Shown here: positions 12,156-22,359 of the stretch, piece by piece
Layout: each line of letters begins with the position of its first letter
Position numbering within the stretch: the stretch's first letter is position 1
Source: Nemertoderma westbladi
Lineage: Eukaryota > Xenacoelomorpha > Nemertodermatida > Nemertodermatidae
Reading direction: 5' to 3'
Assembly: GCA_032718475.1 (NCBI GenBank)
Contig: JAUCBJ010003994.1
Location: 1-53,120, forward strand
DNA length: 53,120 bases
The notes under the pieces: model-generated
What the model saw: the letters and a program-made list of their open reading frames with translations, nothing else
What the model was told of the DNA's origin: nothing
Database searches by the model: none
Position numbers and translations under genes: made by a program

Positions 12156-12790
12156 TCACCTGCTTGCCGATTGGACCTGTAAATGCTTTTGGACCAGATG
12201 TTGGTCCATCAATGGAGGTAAACAGGTGACGTGAGGCAGTTCATTAAGATGGAGCATGCAAATTGCCCAGTGCATTGGTTTGTTGGCAGATAAAATATTA
12301 GCAGAGCATCCAGAATTGGGTGTGATTATGTGCCAAGTACTCACCTCCAGGTTCACTGACTAGAACATAGTGTTCCTCTTTCTTTGTCTTGATATGGCCT
12401 TCTGCATAATCCTCACATACTTCGGTTTGATCTTTTTGTCCGTCAAAGTACAGTGATTGTAGGTTTGTTGTAGCTGAATTCTGGTTGAGGAGGTCCAGCT
12501 GTAAAGATTACCTCGCTCGTCTCATCTTGCTCGCATCAATGACACTGGACACATTGAAATGTAAACAGGCCTGGAGTGTGGCTGTGGCAATGGCAGCTGC
12601 CGCATGATTAGAGCTTCCGTAGAGGTCTGCCTCATGAGAAACTTTCTGCAGCTGACACCTGTTCTGTGATTGTTGCTTCAAAGAAGATGTGAATTATCTT
12701 GAAACTTGATCAGGGTCACCCCCATGATCTTCCATGTCAATCACATGATCAGTCTCTGAAAAAGGCATAAACTATGACTGACACCGCTCT
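12156..12790 (-). pseudogene. Decayed multi-copy invertebrate gene family, 5' part
   Basis: Read on the minus strand, this shows HEADLYGSSNHAAAAIA and VIDASKMRRAR, then HWAICMLHLNELPH, and after a frame change DGPTSGPKAFTGPIGKQV. The LQW/HW-x-x-C-x-LH-x-NELP and GPIGK order is typical of the same uncharacterised repeated family as 10873-11459. Removing the LINE would bring GPIGKQV next to the CRLPVVDF segment, as expected in the family. Several frame changes and stops make it a pseudogene. Confidence 0.55.
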
Positions 12791-14174
12791 AACTCACAAA
12801 TCCGACATTTCCATCCGCATCCAATTGTCTGTTCTCTATCTTCTTGTGCTTGACTAAGTCGATGCGATCTACTCCACCAATTGCCAATTGTCTCTTTCTA
12901 TGCTGATCAACTATAAACTGAGTTTCAGATTTAACTTGATTACTTCCCGAGATAACATCAAACAATCGATCACTTGTCTTCCTTCCACATGCTTATCAGC
13001 AACAATCTTGGATGGAAGTCCAAGATTGTTTGGCAATGGAAGTGAACATAAAAGTCTCCACAGTTGCCTTTGCGTACACTTCCATTATACCATGATCCAC
13101 TATTTCGGCTGTCTTTCATAGTTCAGGTTCCTGACATGTTCCACTGACTCGCTGCTGTTCAAGTTTCGTGAAAGTGAAAAACCTACAAACATCTCCAGTC
13201 GTTGGTAGCTGGTGGTGTGGCAATGGAACTGGATGGTCAAAGATAGCATCTGTTGCAGAACGAGTTGTTGCCATCATCTATGATTAATTCTACATGATAA
13301 ATTCTATTAATTCTCTATTATTTTCACAAGAAAATGACAGAACATTCTGAACAAATGAACTAGGCCGGCCTACTTTTATTATATTATATTCTTTATTTCA
13401 GATTACAGAAAATCTATAGATGTTTATAATAGTTATTGCACAAACACAAATGGTATAAAGATATATGTAATTATCGAATTATAATAAAAATATAGGGTTT
13501 TGCAATTCGCTTATTCTGTATATGTGACGCATACTATTATTCACTGCATGTAAAATGTTGTTATTAGTAATGTTAATCCGATTAAATAAACTTGTTTAAA
13601 TTATACTTGTTTATAAACCTACTGTTACCAGTATTTAGTTATTCGCCTGCACTGACAGACAGCGAGCGAATTGATCCAGTTTAGAGATATTCTAGAATGG
13701 CAAAAGACATTGTTACCGTGGATACTAACTAAGACTGACTTAATTATTTATCAATCCACACTAATTTGTTTTGCAGCTTTGATAGTAAATTTTTGCTGAG
13801 TAATCCAATTTAGTAAATTTGGAGTAGTAGTAGTCGTCCATTTCTTTTTATTTGTAGGATAATATGAGGTTGCTCCTATAACAATTACCCTCTCCACTCC
13901 ATTTTTAGTATATTAAAGAAAGCAGTTTAGAGAAACAGATTTTGTTTTCGCAACATCTATCTGGCAGTCACTATTAAAGAGATATTTGGACTCAATCATT
14001 TGTTGAGAATCCACCAACTCGATCATCTTTTTTCAACTTTCCCTGTCACACTTTACAGTAGGGTGTAAAGTAAAATAGTATTTGATTGAAGGCTCCTCTA
14101 TCTACTATAGGGTGTGGTAAACAAGAATGAGATAGTCTCATTAATAAATTAATAATATATTAATAAAACTGATT
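12791..14174. other. AT-rich sequence, no gene seen
   Basis: Only short, unsupported frames. The 12791-13300 part may be more debris of the adjacent decayed gene; 13370-14170 is AT-rich without recognisable features. Confidence 0.4.
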
Positions 14175-14512
14175 TTTCAAATACTCGATTTATCTCAAAA
14201 AATCGATTTTTTTCTCGAAATTTCGACCCCCTGAGAGATTGCTCTAATATTTTCGATACTCTATAAAATAGCAAAATCTGACATTTCTATTGAAAATCTA
14301 AGGGATTGGCCGAAGTTCAAGTTCATGTTCGTTTTTGTTTTCGAAATTTCAACCCCCGGGACACATGTTCCACTATATACACTGCCCTAATATTTTGGAT
14401 ATTTCATTTATTACATTTTTTATTTTCATACATTACACATTTCTGGTGAAAAGCTAAGAGATTGGTAAAAGTTCATGATTTTCACAGCACCCTAATATAC
14501 ATAGAGTATAAG
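14175..14512 (-). repeat. Right arm of the long-range inverted repeat
   Basis: Reverse complement of the family member at 10075-10430, with the same ordered landmarks; it ends about 80 bp before the EGF exon. The arm carries CGAAATTTCGACCCCC and CGAAATTTCAACCCCC half-copies, matching the internal duplication of the left arm. Confidence 0.85.
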
Positions 14513-14590
14513 TGTTGTCAAGAATATAATTAATAGTAGCTCTTATAAAAACTTTACTAATGAATGCACTATTGTTTGTTAATACTCTAG

Positions 14591-14713
14591 ATGATGATGA
14601 ATGTTTAATAAACACTCACAATTGCCATAACAACGCTATCTGTATGAATACTGATGGTTCATTCAATTGTACTTGTAAAGTTGGATACGAGGGAGATGGA
14701 GTGAACTGTAAAG
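14591..14713 (+). CDS. Internal exon encoding one calcium-binding EGF-like domain
   Basis: A 123-bp exon lies between an AG acceptor (14589-14590) and a GGTAAT donor (GT at 14714-14715), with phase 1-1 boundaries, and codes for one complete domain. It opens with [17 protein letters not shown], giving the D-x-D/E-C calcium-binding start. It continues through [12 protein letters not shown] with the hydroxylation-type D/N and aromatic positions, and closes with GYEGDGVNC. All six EGF cysteines are present. Such domains sit in tandem in secreted and transmembrane matrix proteins. One domain per symmetric exon is the usual animal layout, and neighbouring exons probably lie in the same gene. The phase equals that of 1662-1838 and 47017-47682. 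Confidence 0.88.
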
Positions 14714-14923
14714 GTAATATTACTTAATCACCTGTGTGTTTTTAGATGAAACTGTCTTCTATTTTGTTGTTTGTATATAAAGGAAAAAGTTTCTACTATT
14801 TGAATTTAGAGAAGAATTCAACGAAATAACTTCTGGTACAGCTATTTGAGTAATTACAATGATGAAGACTCACACTATCATCAGAATCTATAACAAACCA
14901 ATTTGAAGTGTTATAAGCTGTCC

Positions 14924-15062
14924 TTTAACCCTATTAAACCCGGGGGGGGGGGGGGGGGGGGGTCAATATCACCCACCCGTGTTTTTTTTGTTATAACTCT
15001 GAAACAAACGTAGTTGGGAATCTGAAATTTTATGACTTTTCCTAAAAGTAGTTGTAGGCATA
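14924..15062. repeat. Dispersed repeat with a G21 tract
   Basis: It begins TTTAACCCTATTAAACCC, followed by 21 consecutive G (14942-14962), then a tail with TTTTATGACTTTTCCTAAAA. A related copy is at 8258-8372, where the G run is short. Confidence 0.6.
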
Positions 15063-15162
15063 TATCAAATATCTGGCTGTGTACCGGTATAACTGCTGAA
15101 CTACAGAACTTTAGAGCTATTACGTATTAACTGGATATATAATGACAATAATGCTAAATTCC

Positions 15163-15900
15163 TAGGGTGGATTGAGTAATAAAGAATGTAAGAGAGTGAT
15201 GAAGGATGCGTTGGAGAGTTCCAACGATGACAACGACAAAGTCACAGATGGAGAAGCAGTGGAAGACAGGAAGGAAACTATCCATAGTTTATGTGCATTG
15301 AGTAAAGAAACAGCTACTTTAACAAAACAATCTGCAACCTAGGTTAACAAATTAAGCAGCATTGTAGCAAAGCTGGATGCTATTGAGACCAACCAATCTT
15401 TTATTGCGAAAAATATGATGAGGTAATGCCAATTGTTGGCGGAATCGTAGCTGAGAACAAGTCTCTTGGGCCAAGGTTGGAGTATGGTAAATTGATTGTT
15501 GCCCTTGATGAATTTAGTTATCAACAAAGTTCCTGATTCTGTCCCCGACTACTAGCTTCACAAACTCTTCAGTAATATCGGTACAGTAATGGCTTGGGGG
15601 AATATCTATGGGAAATGGAAATATACCCCGTTGTTTTTGTATCGCACCTCGCTGCTACAATACTCGGAGCTAGCCATATAGCACCAAACCAATGTGAAAC
15701 CCATGCCAGACTGGTCCTTTGCGAGTTTAAGAATATGGAATTCCTCGATATATTTATAATGGAACGATCTGACTATTTAGATCTCTCTACTGTTATCACC
15801 AGTGCTACTGAAACCTCTAAGCTATATTTGCAGAAGCACCTGTCGCCTTATAACAGTTTTAACAGTGTACCAAAGTTTTAAAAGGATCAGGGGTATCGGG
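15163..15900 (+). mobile_element. Degenerate retroelement-like coding remnant
   Basis: Around 15200-15430 the + strand reads as a charged, coiled-coil-like frame (LSKETATLTKQSAT, then VNKLSSIVAKLDAIE) broken by stops, resembling ORF1 or gag-type coiled coils of retroelements. A further frame at 15594-15881 (95 codons) has no domain that I recognise. Called a remnant because the frames are discontinuous and lack splice context. Confidence 0.35.
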
Positions 15901-16504
15901 TATCTCTATCTGTGGATTCCCAATGGTTCGGTTTGTCTCTGTAATAGAAGCCAAATCTCGAGTTATTAAAGTTATAACTACCGACCAATTTAAACAACTG
16001 GCATTACCAGCACCACATCTTACCATACCGGGTAGTCAGGTATTGCTCTAGTAACCAGTACTCTAGAATATGAAAACTACTTTATTTTACTATCATATCA
16101 TAATTCATTTTTTTCTTCACATCTAAAGCTGCTATGTTTGTGAAACTTTCATCTCAGAATCTGTTCCATTTGCAATCACTATTTTCATCTTCCTTGCTCA
16201 TTACTTTGCGACCCTGAATTTACATCCATTAATCGCAGTCATTGGAACTGTTCTTTCTGCTTCAGCATTATTTTTCCATTTAATATGGTGAATGTTCGAG
16301 ATTTGGATACCTGTAGTAAAATCTTGAAATTAAACATGAATGTAGTACTCTGTTAATCTTTTCCTTTTCGTATTATTTTGACGTGAGAAACTAAATAAGT
16401 ATGTTGAAAATGGATGCTTAGCACCCTTTCAATTTTTCACGTAAACATACGTAGCCTTATTACACACTTTTTAATTAACTTTTTCTTTTCTTATCAACTC
16501 CAAT

Positions 16505-16852
16505 TCTTGTGACATTCTTGCTTTCTCTGAAACTTACACTTAGAATGATTATTGTGAAAATCTTCATTGCTATTCTTGGGAAAAAGGGAAATGGTTGTTG
16601 TCCTTCAAAGAGTATTGATTCAAATATCAACATAAAAACTGATGCCAAAGACATTGCAAATGTATTCAAAGATTTATTTTCAAATATTTTGAAATATAAA
16701 TTGGCCTCTACCATTAAACAGCCTTTAAATTCCCGATGCCCCATATCTTACATTCCATCTTCTAATATGAACTCATTTGTATTGATGGAAACAAGTATCG
16801 TAAAAATACTGTACAATAATATATATTTAATTTCTGAGAAAAAGTCTTCTTA
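16505..16852 (+). mobile_element. LINE fragment from just upstream of the RT domain
   Basis: The frame contains DAKDIANVFKDLFSNI, KLASTIKQPLNS and NSFVLMETSIVKI. Jockey/RTE/CR1-type LINEs have this pattern (DIANxFNxFFxNIG, then LA, then FLxPxxxxEI) between endonuclease and RT. The piece is cut at 16852, where a Harbinger-type MITE begins, and no RT motifs follow. The minus-strand frame over the same bases is a shadow. Confidence 0.6.
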
Positions 16853-17043
16853 GGCCGCGTTCACACTACTGAGTCAAAGTCAAAGTCAAAAGACAAAATG
16901 TAAAACATAATCACAGGAAATTAAATATTTTCTAGAATGCCCTTATGTATTATATTGGGCCTACATAATGTATTATTATTTATTATTGCTAGCTAGCTGT
17001 ATTTATTTTCTTTTGACTTTGACTCGGTAGTGTGAACGCGGCC
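16853..17043. mobile_element. Harbinger-type MITE, 191 bp, TTA target duplication
   Basis: Ends are GGCCGCGTTCACACTAC and its exact complement GTAGTGTGAACGCGGCC. An inner pair, AGTCAAAGTCAAAAG versus CTTTTGACTTTGACT, extends the inverted repeats. TTA lies directly outside both ends (16850-16852 and 17044-17046), the 3-bp duplication typical of PIF/Harbinger transposition. No coding capacity, so it depended on an element elsewhere. Confidence 0.9.
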
Positions 17044-17403
17044 TTACGATTTTTGAGAATTTTTGGGAATTTTTATTTAACTTTTGGGAATTTTTATATG
17101 GCTTTTAATACAACTTTTGGAAATTTTATATATAACTTTTGAGAACTTTTATACAACTTTTTCTAACGAAAATGCTGCTTTAGATATCCCACTGTAATTA
17201 CCTGTAATCATATCTCAAAGTTGACTGGGTCATTTTTAAATTAAGACACATACTACCTTTATTTGTCTTAACATCGATATATTTCAGTCTTGTTCACCAT
17301 AAACTAACTTATGGATAGAAATAAGGGGTGATACAGTATATTACTGTAGTAAACGTAGACAAATATAGGTAAAGTTCCCGGTTTAGCGATTGTAAAGTTC
17401 CCG

Positions 17404-17417
17404 GTTGCCATGGTAAC
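17404..17417. promoter_or_regulatory. Perfect RFX X-box-like palindrome
   Basis: GTTGCCATGGTAAC fits the RFX-factor X-box consensus at every position and is fully palindromic. It may be fortuitous: no promoter or gene start is recognisable beside it. The nearby 17423-17466 is a short TATAGAATAGA-type tandem repeat. Confidence 0.4.
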
Positions 17418-17850
17418 CGAGAATAGATATAGAATATAGAATAGAGATATAGAATATAGAATAGGTCAATGAATTCTCCATAGTCGATATAGTGGGGGTA
17501 GGAGTTAGTTTCATTTAGGGATGTCCCGGAATTCCAGTGGTTTTTGCCCGATTCCGGTACCGGCCGGAATTGCCGGAATGGGGTCAATTCCGGCCGGAAT
17601 TTTACCGGAATTACAAAGTTCATATCTAGATTAATAGTTGCAATTAGTTTGTTAAATTATTATCAACATTTATATATCTTTTAAACATTATTACCAATTA
17701 GTTTAAGATACTTTTCAACACTTGCAAAAAAGTATAGAAATAAAGTTTTTTTCGACCGTTAGAGCTAACATTTAAGGTTGAAAGGCATAGATGCCCCCTG
17801 GTTAGCCCCTTCAAACCATTCGTGCCGAATCGAAAACTGCCTTGGCCCAC

Positions 17851-17919
17851 ATGCAGGGATCGAACCCACGACCTCCAGATAGATTGGAAATCAATGCAAC
17901 CACTACACCAGGTGGAACC
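17851..17919 (-). repeat. tRNA-derived segment (SINE head or tRNA pseudogene)
   Basis: On the minus strand there is an A-box-like TGGTGTAGTGGTTGC and a B box GGTTCGATCCC (17856-17866). Between them is an anticodon loop TTTCCAA (17884-17890; TCC anticodon, glycine-like) with a mostly paired stem. The acceptor stem does not close, so it is not a working tRNA gene. It is more likely a SINE head or relic inside the hAT-like element. Confidence 0.6.
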
Positions 17920-18154
17920 TAACTAACCTATGTAACGAAGGAAAATTCACAGCCACCCTGTTTATTACAGTGATTTCAGTCTTGATGAAACACATTTCCA
18001 AAAAAATTTCACCTGGTAATCAAACTAAAATGGTCCCACCATCTGCTACACCACCTACTGTAGTATTCATATACAATTAAAAATAACCCTTTTAATTTAC
18101 ATTAACTAATTAAACCCTTTGCCCTTCTGAAGATATTTTATGAAATGCATCATT

Positions 18155-18215
18155 AGGCCCGTGCTCCACTGGTAAGTCGTAAGTCGCACGAAGTCGGACG
18201 AAGGAGCACGGGCCT
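18155..18215. mobile_element. Very short hairpin MITE-like unit
   Basis: Thirteen-bp inverted repeats, AGGCCCGTGCTCC and GGAGCACGGGCCT, bound a 35-bp interior with repeated AAGTCG motifs. TTA stands on the left, TTC on the right. The ends resemble those of Harbinger-type elements but are not the same as those of 16853-17043. Nested in the hAT-like element. Confidence 0.5.
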
Positions 18216-19150
18216 TCACGAGTGGTTTTTCCAACTTGCTTGCTTATTACAATTTGCTTATAAAATGGTGTTTTTTAGATTCATTTTACATTATTTTACA
18301 TTGATTTTTTACATTATTTTACATCGATTTTATATTATTTTACTTTGAATTAATTATTGAATAATATGATAATTATAGGAGGCTAAATAAATTGCTAACC
18401 TTGTAAAGTCAGCAATGAAACTCGATTAACGATTAACACAATTACAATTACTACTTTAACCTAAAACTAATATAAATATAAAACGTTATTACAACACGTA
18501 CAGGTCCTGCGAGTGGTCGTTAGTTCAGTCCTGCGTCGTAGGTGCTGCATAATATAGTAGTTTGATTATATTTATAGCAACAATTTCTTACCATAAATCT
18601 ATTTATTCCCAGCAAAAATTAAACTGTAACATGTACAATTGGACTCGTTTATTGTTTTGGTTCGAATAACATGTCACTGTAACCTGCTCCTTTCCCTTAA
18701 CGGCACCAGGATATTGCACAAAGGATCTAATGACGCGAAACCATAGGTTTTAGGTTAACGTACTGTAAGTTTTTAGGTATGAGTCTAAATGCAAAAAACC
18801 TAACTTTTGGCCAAGGTTGTCGATTTTAGAAAAATAATTATATTGAATTCTCTGTCGCTCAATGCCGAAGAACCACCCCGTCCCCATAATAGGCCATAAC
18901 GGCCCAGGCCATTATCCACTCCACCCACCTTAATTACCCCCAAGGTTGTGATTCATCTCATTAGCAAACTTAGCTTTAGAAATTAAAAAAATTCATTTGT
19001 TTCACAAAGAATTATAAAATTTCTTGGGACATTTAGTGTATTTCACCAATTATAGAAAATATTCATGCCGGAATATTCCGTCATGTTGAATTCCGGTTCC
19101 GGTTCCGGCCGGAATCAAAATATCGATTCCGGGACATCCCTAGTTTCATT

Positions 19151-19801
19151 GCCTCAAATCTAATAGAACTATTTTGAATGTCGGTTGCAATGGAAACGGG
19201 ATTTGTAAGAGTTGCCCAAGGGTGTGAGGGCAACACCCTCCTTAATATCGTTTAATAGGGTCTAGAGGTCATAAAAACGTAAAAAAATTTTCTGCGGACA
19301 CAATTGCACGCTTCACCTAAAATCAGGCATTTGACCACTGGACTATATATACAACAATATACCATTTAATCCATTTCATAATCATTTATTAATCCAGTCC
19401 CTGGCCTTAAGTCCCGTAGGAATTTCGAGGTGGACGCCGTTTCTCACTTGAACTGGGTTTGGGGTCCAAAAATGAAGAAAAAAAATTGGGTAGACTTTTA
19501 GGTTCCTGGGCCTAAGTTTTTTATGACGTCATTTTATGACGTCATAAATATACAAATATTCATCTGTGTCCTCATCACTTTTCCAAATCAAGAGTACAAA
19601 TGATAATTATTATTTAGCTGTTACCAGAGTTAACCAATTATAACGGTTTTACGATGCTCCAATTCATCATAAACCGATCGAAGCGAGTTATAAAGAAACG
19701 AGGGCACAGTAAAATAGTTATATTGATATGATCACTGAGTGAATTTATTAAGAAATGTTAAATAATGTTAATTAAATGCTATGAATTATAAAATGTTCTT
19801 A
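19151..19801. other. Non-coding sequence
   Basis: No supported gene. A minus-strand AATAAA near 19745-19755 could be the polyadenylation signal of the decayed gene at 19802-22015. Confidence 0.4.
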
Positions 19802-20860
19802 TTATGGAATATTTTCGCACTCCATTTCAAAATTGCTTTTGCAAAATGATGTGCAAGAAACGATATCTTTCCGGCATCTGCATCGCATAGTATTGCACTT
19901 CTTGCAGAAGCAAGTAATCGTCGCCCATTTAGGTAGTTCATTATTCCAAGGATCGGGCATGATTGATGAGTCATTCTCATTAATAGACCATCCATAATCT
20001 GTTGGTTCTAGGTTGGGCGAGTTACTATTTAATACTGATGTACACAAATAAACATTGTAGAAGGCGCGCAACAAATGACCCTGCAATGAATGACTTGAAC
20101 AAGGAAGGTTTAATAAGTTTGGAGCACCTTCTTGTCTATCGATTTCGGATCGAAGACTGTCAAACGTTTTACTAGTCGATCGTGGCTTTATGACCTTAAC
20201 CAAATATTGCTCTGCATGTTTGAATGATTCTTTATTAGGTGGGAAACATCGCCCGAAGTTCTTTAAATAGAGTTCTGGGTGCACCTTTAGGGCTGCCCTT
20301 TTGGTGCCTATTTTGCTAGTAACATCAGATCCAGTGAGGTAATGACATGCAAGTATAGCCTCACTAATAGGACCGATCTGTTCCACAAGTCGATGAATTG
20401 GGATAAGTTCTGTTGACGTTTTTCTCATCCATAACTCTGACAAACCATTCTCGTGAAAAGTGTTGTAGAAATGGATGAGCAGCACCAACACATCGGTATC
20501 ATTTGAGAGCACGATGATTCTTTCAGATCCATCTTTAACCGCGTTCAAAATATGCGGAATGAGACGCAGGTCTGCTTCTTCAATGTTGAACTTCTCCAGA
20601 CCCTCGATCGCTCCTCCACTGTTCGCTTTTAGAATTACTCCAGGTATAGATTCATCTTCGCAAACTACACCACTTAAGATAGTGTCCCACGGTTGGTTTT
20701 CCAACACACCCAATATGAATCCTTTAAGCGCATCTTGTAACAACACTTTATTTTCTCCTGATGCCCAAAACCTATCTATCTGAACTGGAATCATCACATC
20801 AGGAGTAATGGAGGTGAGTGATAGTTGTTGAACTGAAGATCGTCTTTCTCTCTCTGCATT
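19802..20860 (-). pseudogene. PIN-like nuclease core plus CXC cysteine-rich end (C-terminal part)
   Basis: A 331-residue frame, open upstream to about 20860. Near its middle are ERIIVLSNDTDVLVLLIHFY, with the acidic DTD of a PIN/FEN-like fold, and ACHYLTGSDVTSKIGTKRAA. Its end is a cysteine-rich stretch, CFCKKCNTMRCRCRK then CTSFCKSNFEMEC, resembling tesmin/TSO1-type CXC domains. This combination recurs as uncharacterised, high-copy proteins in cnidarians, echinoderms, molluscs and arthropods, perhaps as transposon cargo. It follows the next segment through a frame change near 20830, so the copy is broken, though this segment itself is uninterrupted. Assignment to a PIN-like fold is my inference from motifs. 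Confidence 0.65.
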
Positions 20861-21250
20861 TTTGATCGATGATGGTAGGTAACTGTCAAAAACGTAATCA
20901 ACGCTTCGAAAATTTCACGAAATGTTCCCTTTCCCTTAAGTGGTATTCTGCGAAGTTGATTCATAACATCAACAACAAGACTTGTTTTTAGTGCGGTGTC
21001 TTTTTCAAAATTCATGTCTACACTTTCCATCATTCTCATTAACTCAGAAATTAAACTGGATTTCATTGGCTTAGTTGTAGCACCATGACTATCAATCAAA
21101 GACGATGGTGTGATATCGAAACTAAGGATCTCTTCCATTTCCATTCCTTTCCTTAGCGATATCAACTGACCTTTGCGATTGCAACAGTTCTTTGATAGAA
21201 TTTTTATGTTGTTGTTTTGAGCATTGATCCCCGATTGTTGTACTTTGAAA
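20830..21250 (-). pseudogene. Middle segment of the PIN-like/CXC family copy
   Basis: The frame holds EILSFDITPSSLIDSHG and, further on, LKGKGTFREIFEALITFL, linking the N- and C-terminal segments. It is shifted against both neighbours (changes near 21240 and 20830). Its length and position match the linker before the PIN-like core in family members as I remember them. Confidence 0.55.
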
Positions 21251-22015
21251 AGTAGGAAGATTTTGTCTATGTATGGTAGCTGATAGAGGCTTGTAGCACT
21301 TGATAAATCTTTCATAATGAAAGGAGGAATAGACATTGTCTGCCAGGGTCAAAAAGTTAAGTAGCTTTTCGGAAGTTGATGGTGGTACAATTTCGTTTGT
21401 TAATAAATTATGAAGTTTAACCTCACCTCCATTAATATAGGGATTTTCTTTGCATTCGATATACTGCACCATTTTTGCTATACTTAAATCCATCTCGTTT
21501 CTGAGGTTTCCACTTAACTCATGATGTATCTGCAGTTCATAATCGACTTGTCTAACATTAAGTAGTGCTTGCACTGCTTGTCGAATTGAAAGAACCTCAT
21601 GATAGACCAGGTTCCATTCTGCAATATAGTCTTTTCGCTTAGATTGACCAATAATTCCACCACTTGACTTTTGAGATCTATTTATTGTCTGTTCCAGAGC
21701 CATATCGACACCAACCGCATTAAACTTCCCTTTAGTTCTCCGTACAACAAAATGGCCTTTCATGAACTGATCATAAACCTCAGGATGTGATTTATCAAGA
21801 TTCAGCATTTGCTGAAGAAATAATGATCCCCACCTTAAGTAATTTATTCTGTCAAATATATGAAAAACAGGAATAACTTGCTTCATTGTTTCCAGATATA
21901 GTTTCATTGACATTGGAGTTGTCTCATTAGTCCCCCCCCCCAAGCTTGCATTAATTAGGTCGCAGAATCTGATGTGCGAATTTCGCGAATTCCGCAAATG
22001 CCATGAATTTTGCAA
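21122..22015 (-). pseudogene. N-terminal segment of the PIN-like/CXC family copy
   Basis: The frame carries YLETMKQVIPVFHIFDRINY, HPEVYDQFMKGHFVVRRT, ALEQTINRSQKSSGGIIG and YHEVLSIRQAVQALL. In this order (DRxNYxRW, HPEVxxxFxxGxFxVxRT, ExTINRxxKxxGGIIG) it is the familiar N-terminal half of the same high-copy invertebrate family. The useful part ends near 21240, where the frame changes. A C9 run (G9 on this strand) near 21937-21945 lies just inside the start; homology upstream of it is not evident. Confidence 0.6.
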
Positions 22016-22359
22016 ATGTCAAAAATGTTGGCATTACAAGACCTTGGGTACACATAGACCAGACATTATTTACCAGCTAGTTTTTTTTACAATGATAATA
22101 TAAATTATTATTACATGACAGAAAATGTTCTAGAACATGTTAGATATCAATTAAGAAAAATATCAATTAAGGTTCTGGAACACATTTTTTTGTTCTAGAA
22201 ATTTTTTTTGAAAAAATTAAATAGTACAGGGAACGTTATACACAACCCATTAAAAAAAAATTTTGAATAAAAAATATATATAATTTATCTTATTTACTTT
22301 ACTCTATTTTTTAAAATAAAAAAATATAAATATTTACTAGCTACCCTGAGAAGATGCAG
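22016..22359. other. AT-rich sequence, no gene seen
   Basis: Poly-A/T-rich spacer between the decayed gene and the large palindrome. Confidence 0.4.

Larger units (their letters stand above)
17516..19142. mobile_element. Non-autonomous hAT-like transposon with 8-bp target duplication
   Basis: The ends read TAGGGATGTCCCGGAATTCC and, on the other side, GATTCCGGGACATCCCTA, i.e. inverted terminal repeats. Sub-terminal CCGGCCGGAAT motifs occur on both sides. The 8-bp GTTTCATT flanks the element exactly on left (17508-17515) and right (19143-19150), the signature of hAT transposition. The 1627-bp interior has no transposase frame. It holds a tRNA-derived segment (17851-17919) and a small hairpin element (18155-18215). 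Ends and duplication are perfect to the eye, so insertion is fairly recent. Confidence 0.93.

Noticed and set aside
17851-17919. Functional tRNA-Gly gene
   Set aside because: A and B boxes and the anticodon loop are present, but the acceptor stem does not pair, and it lies inside a transposon.
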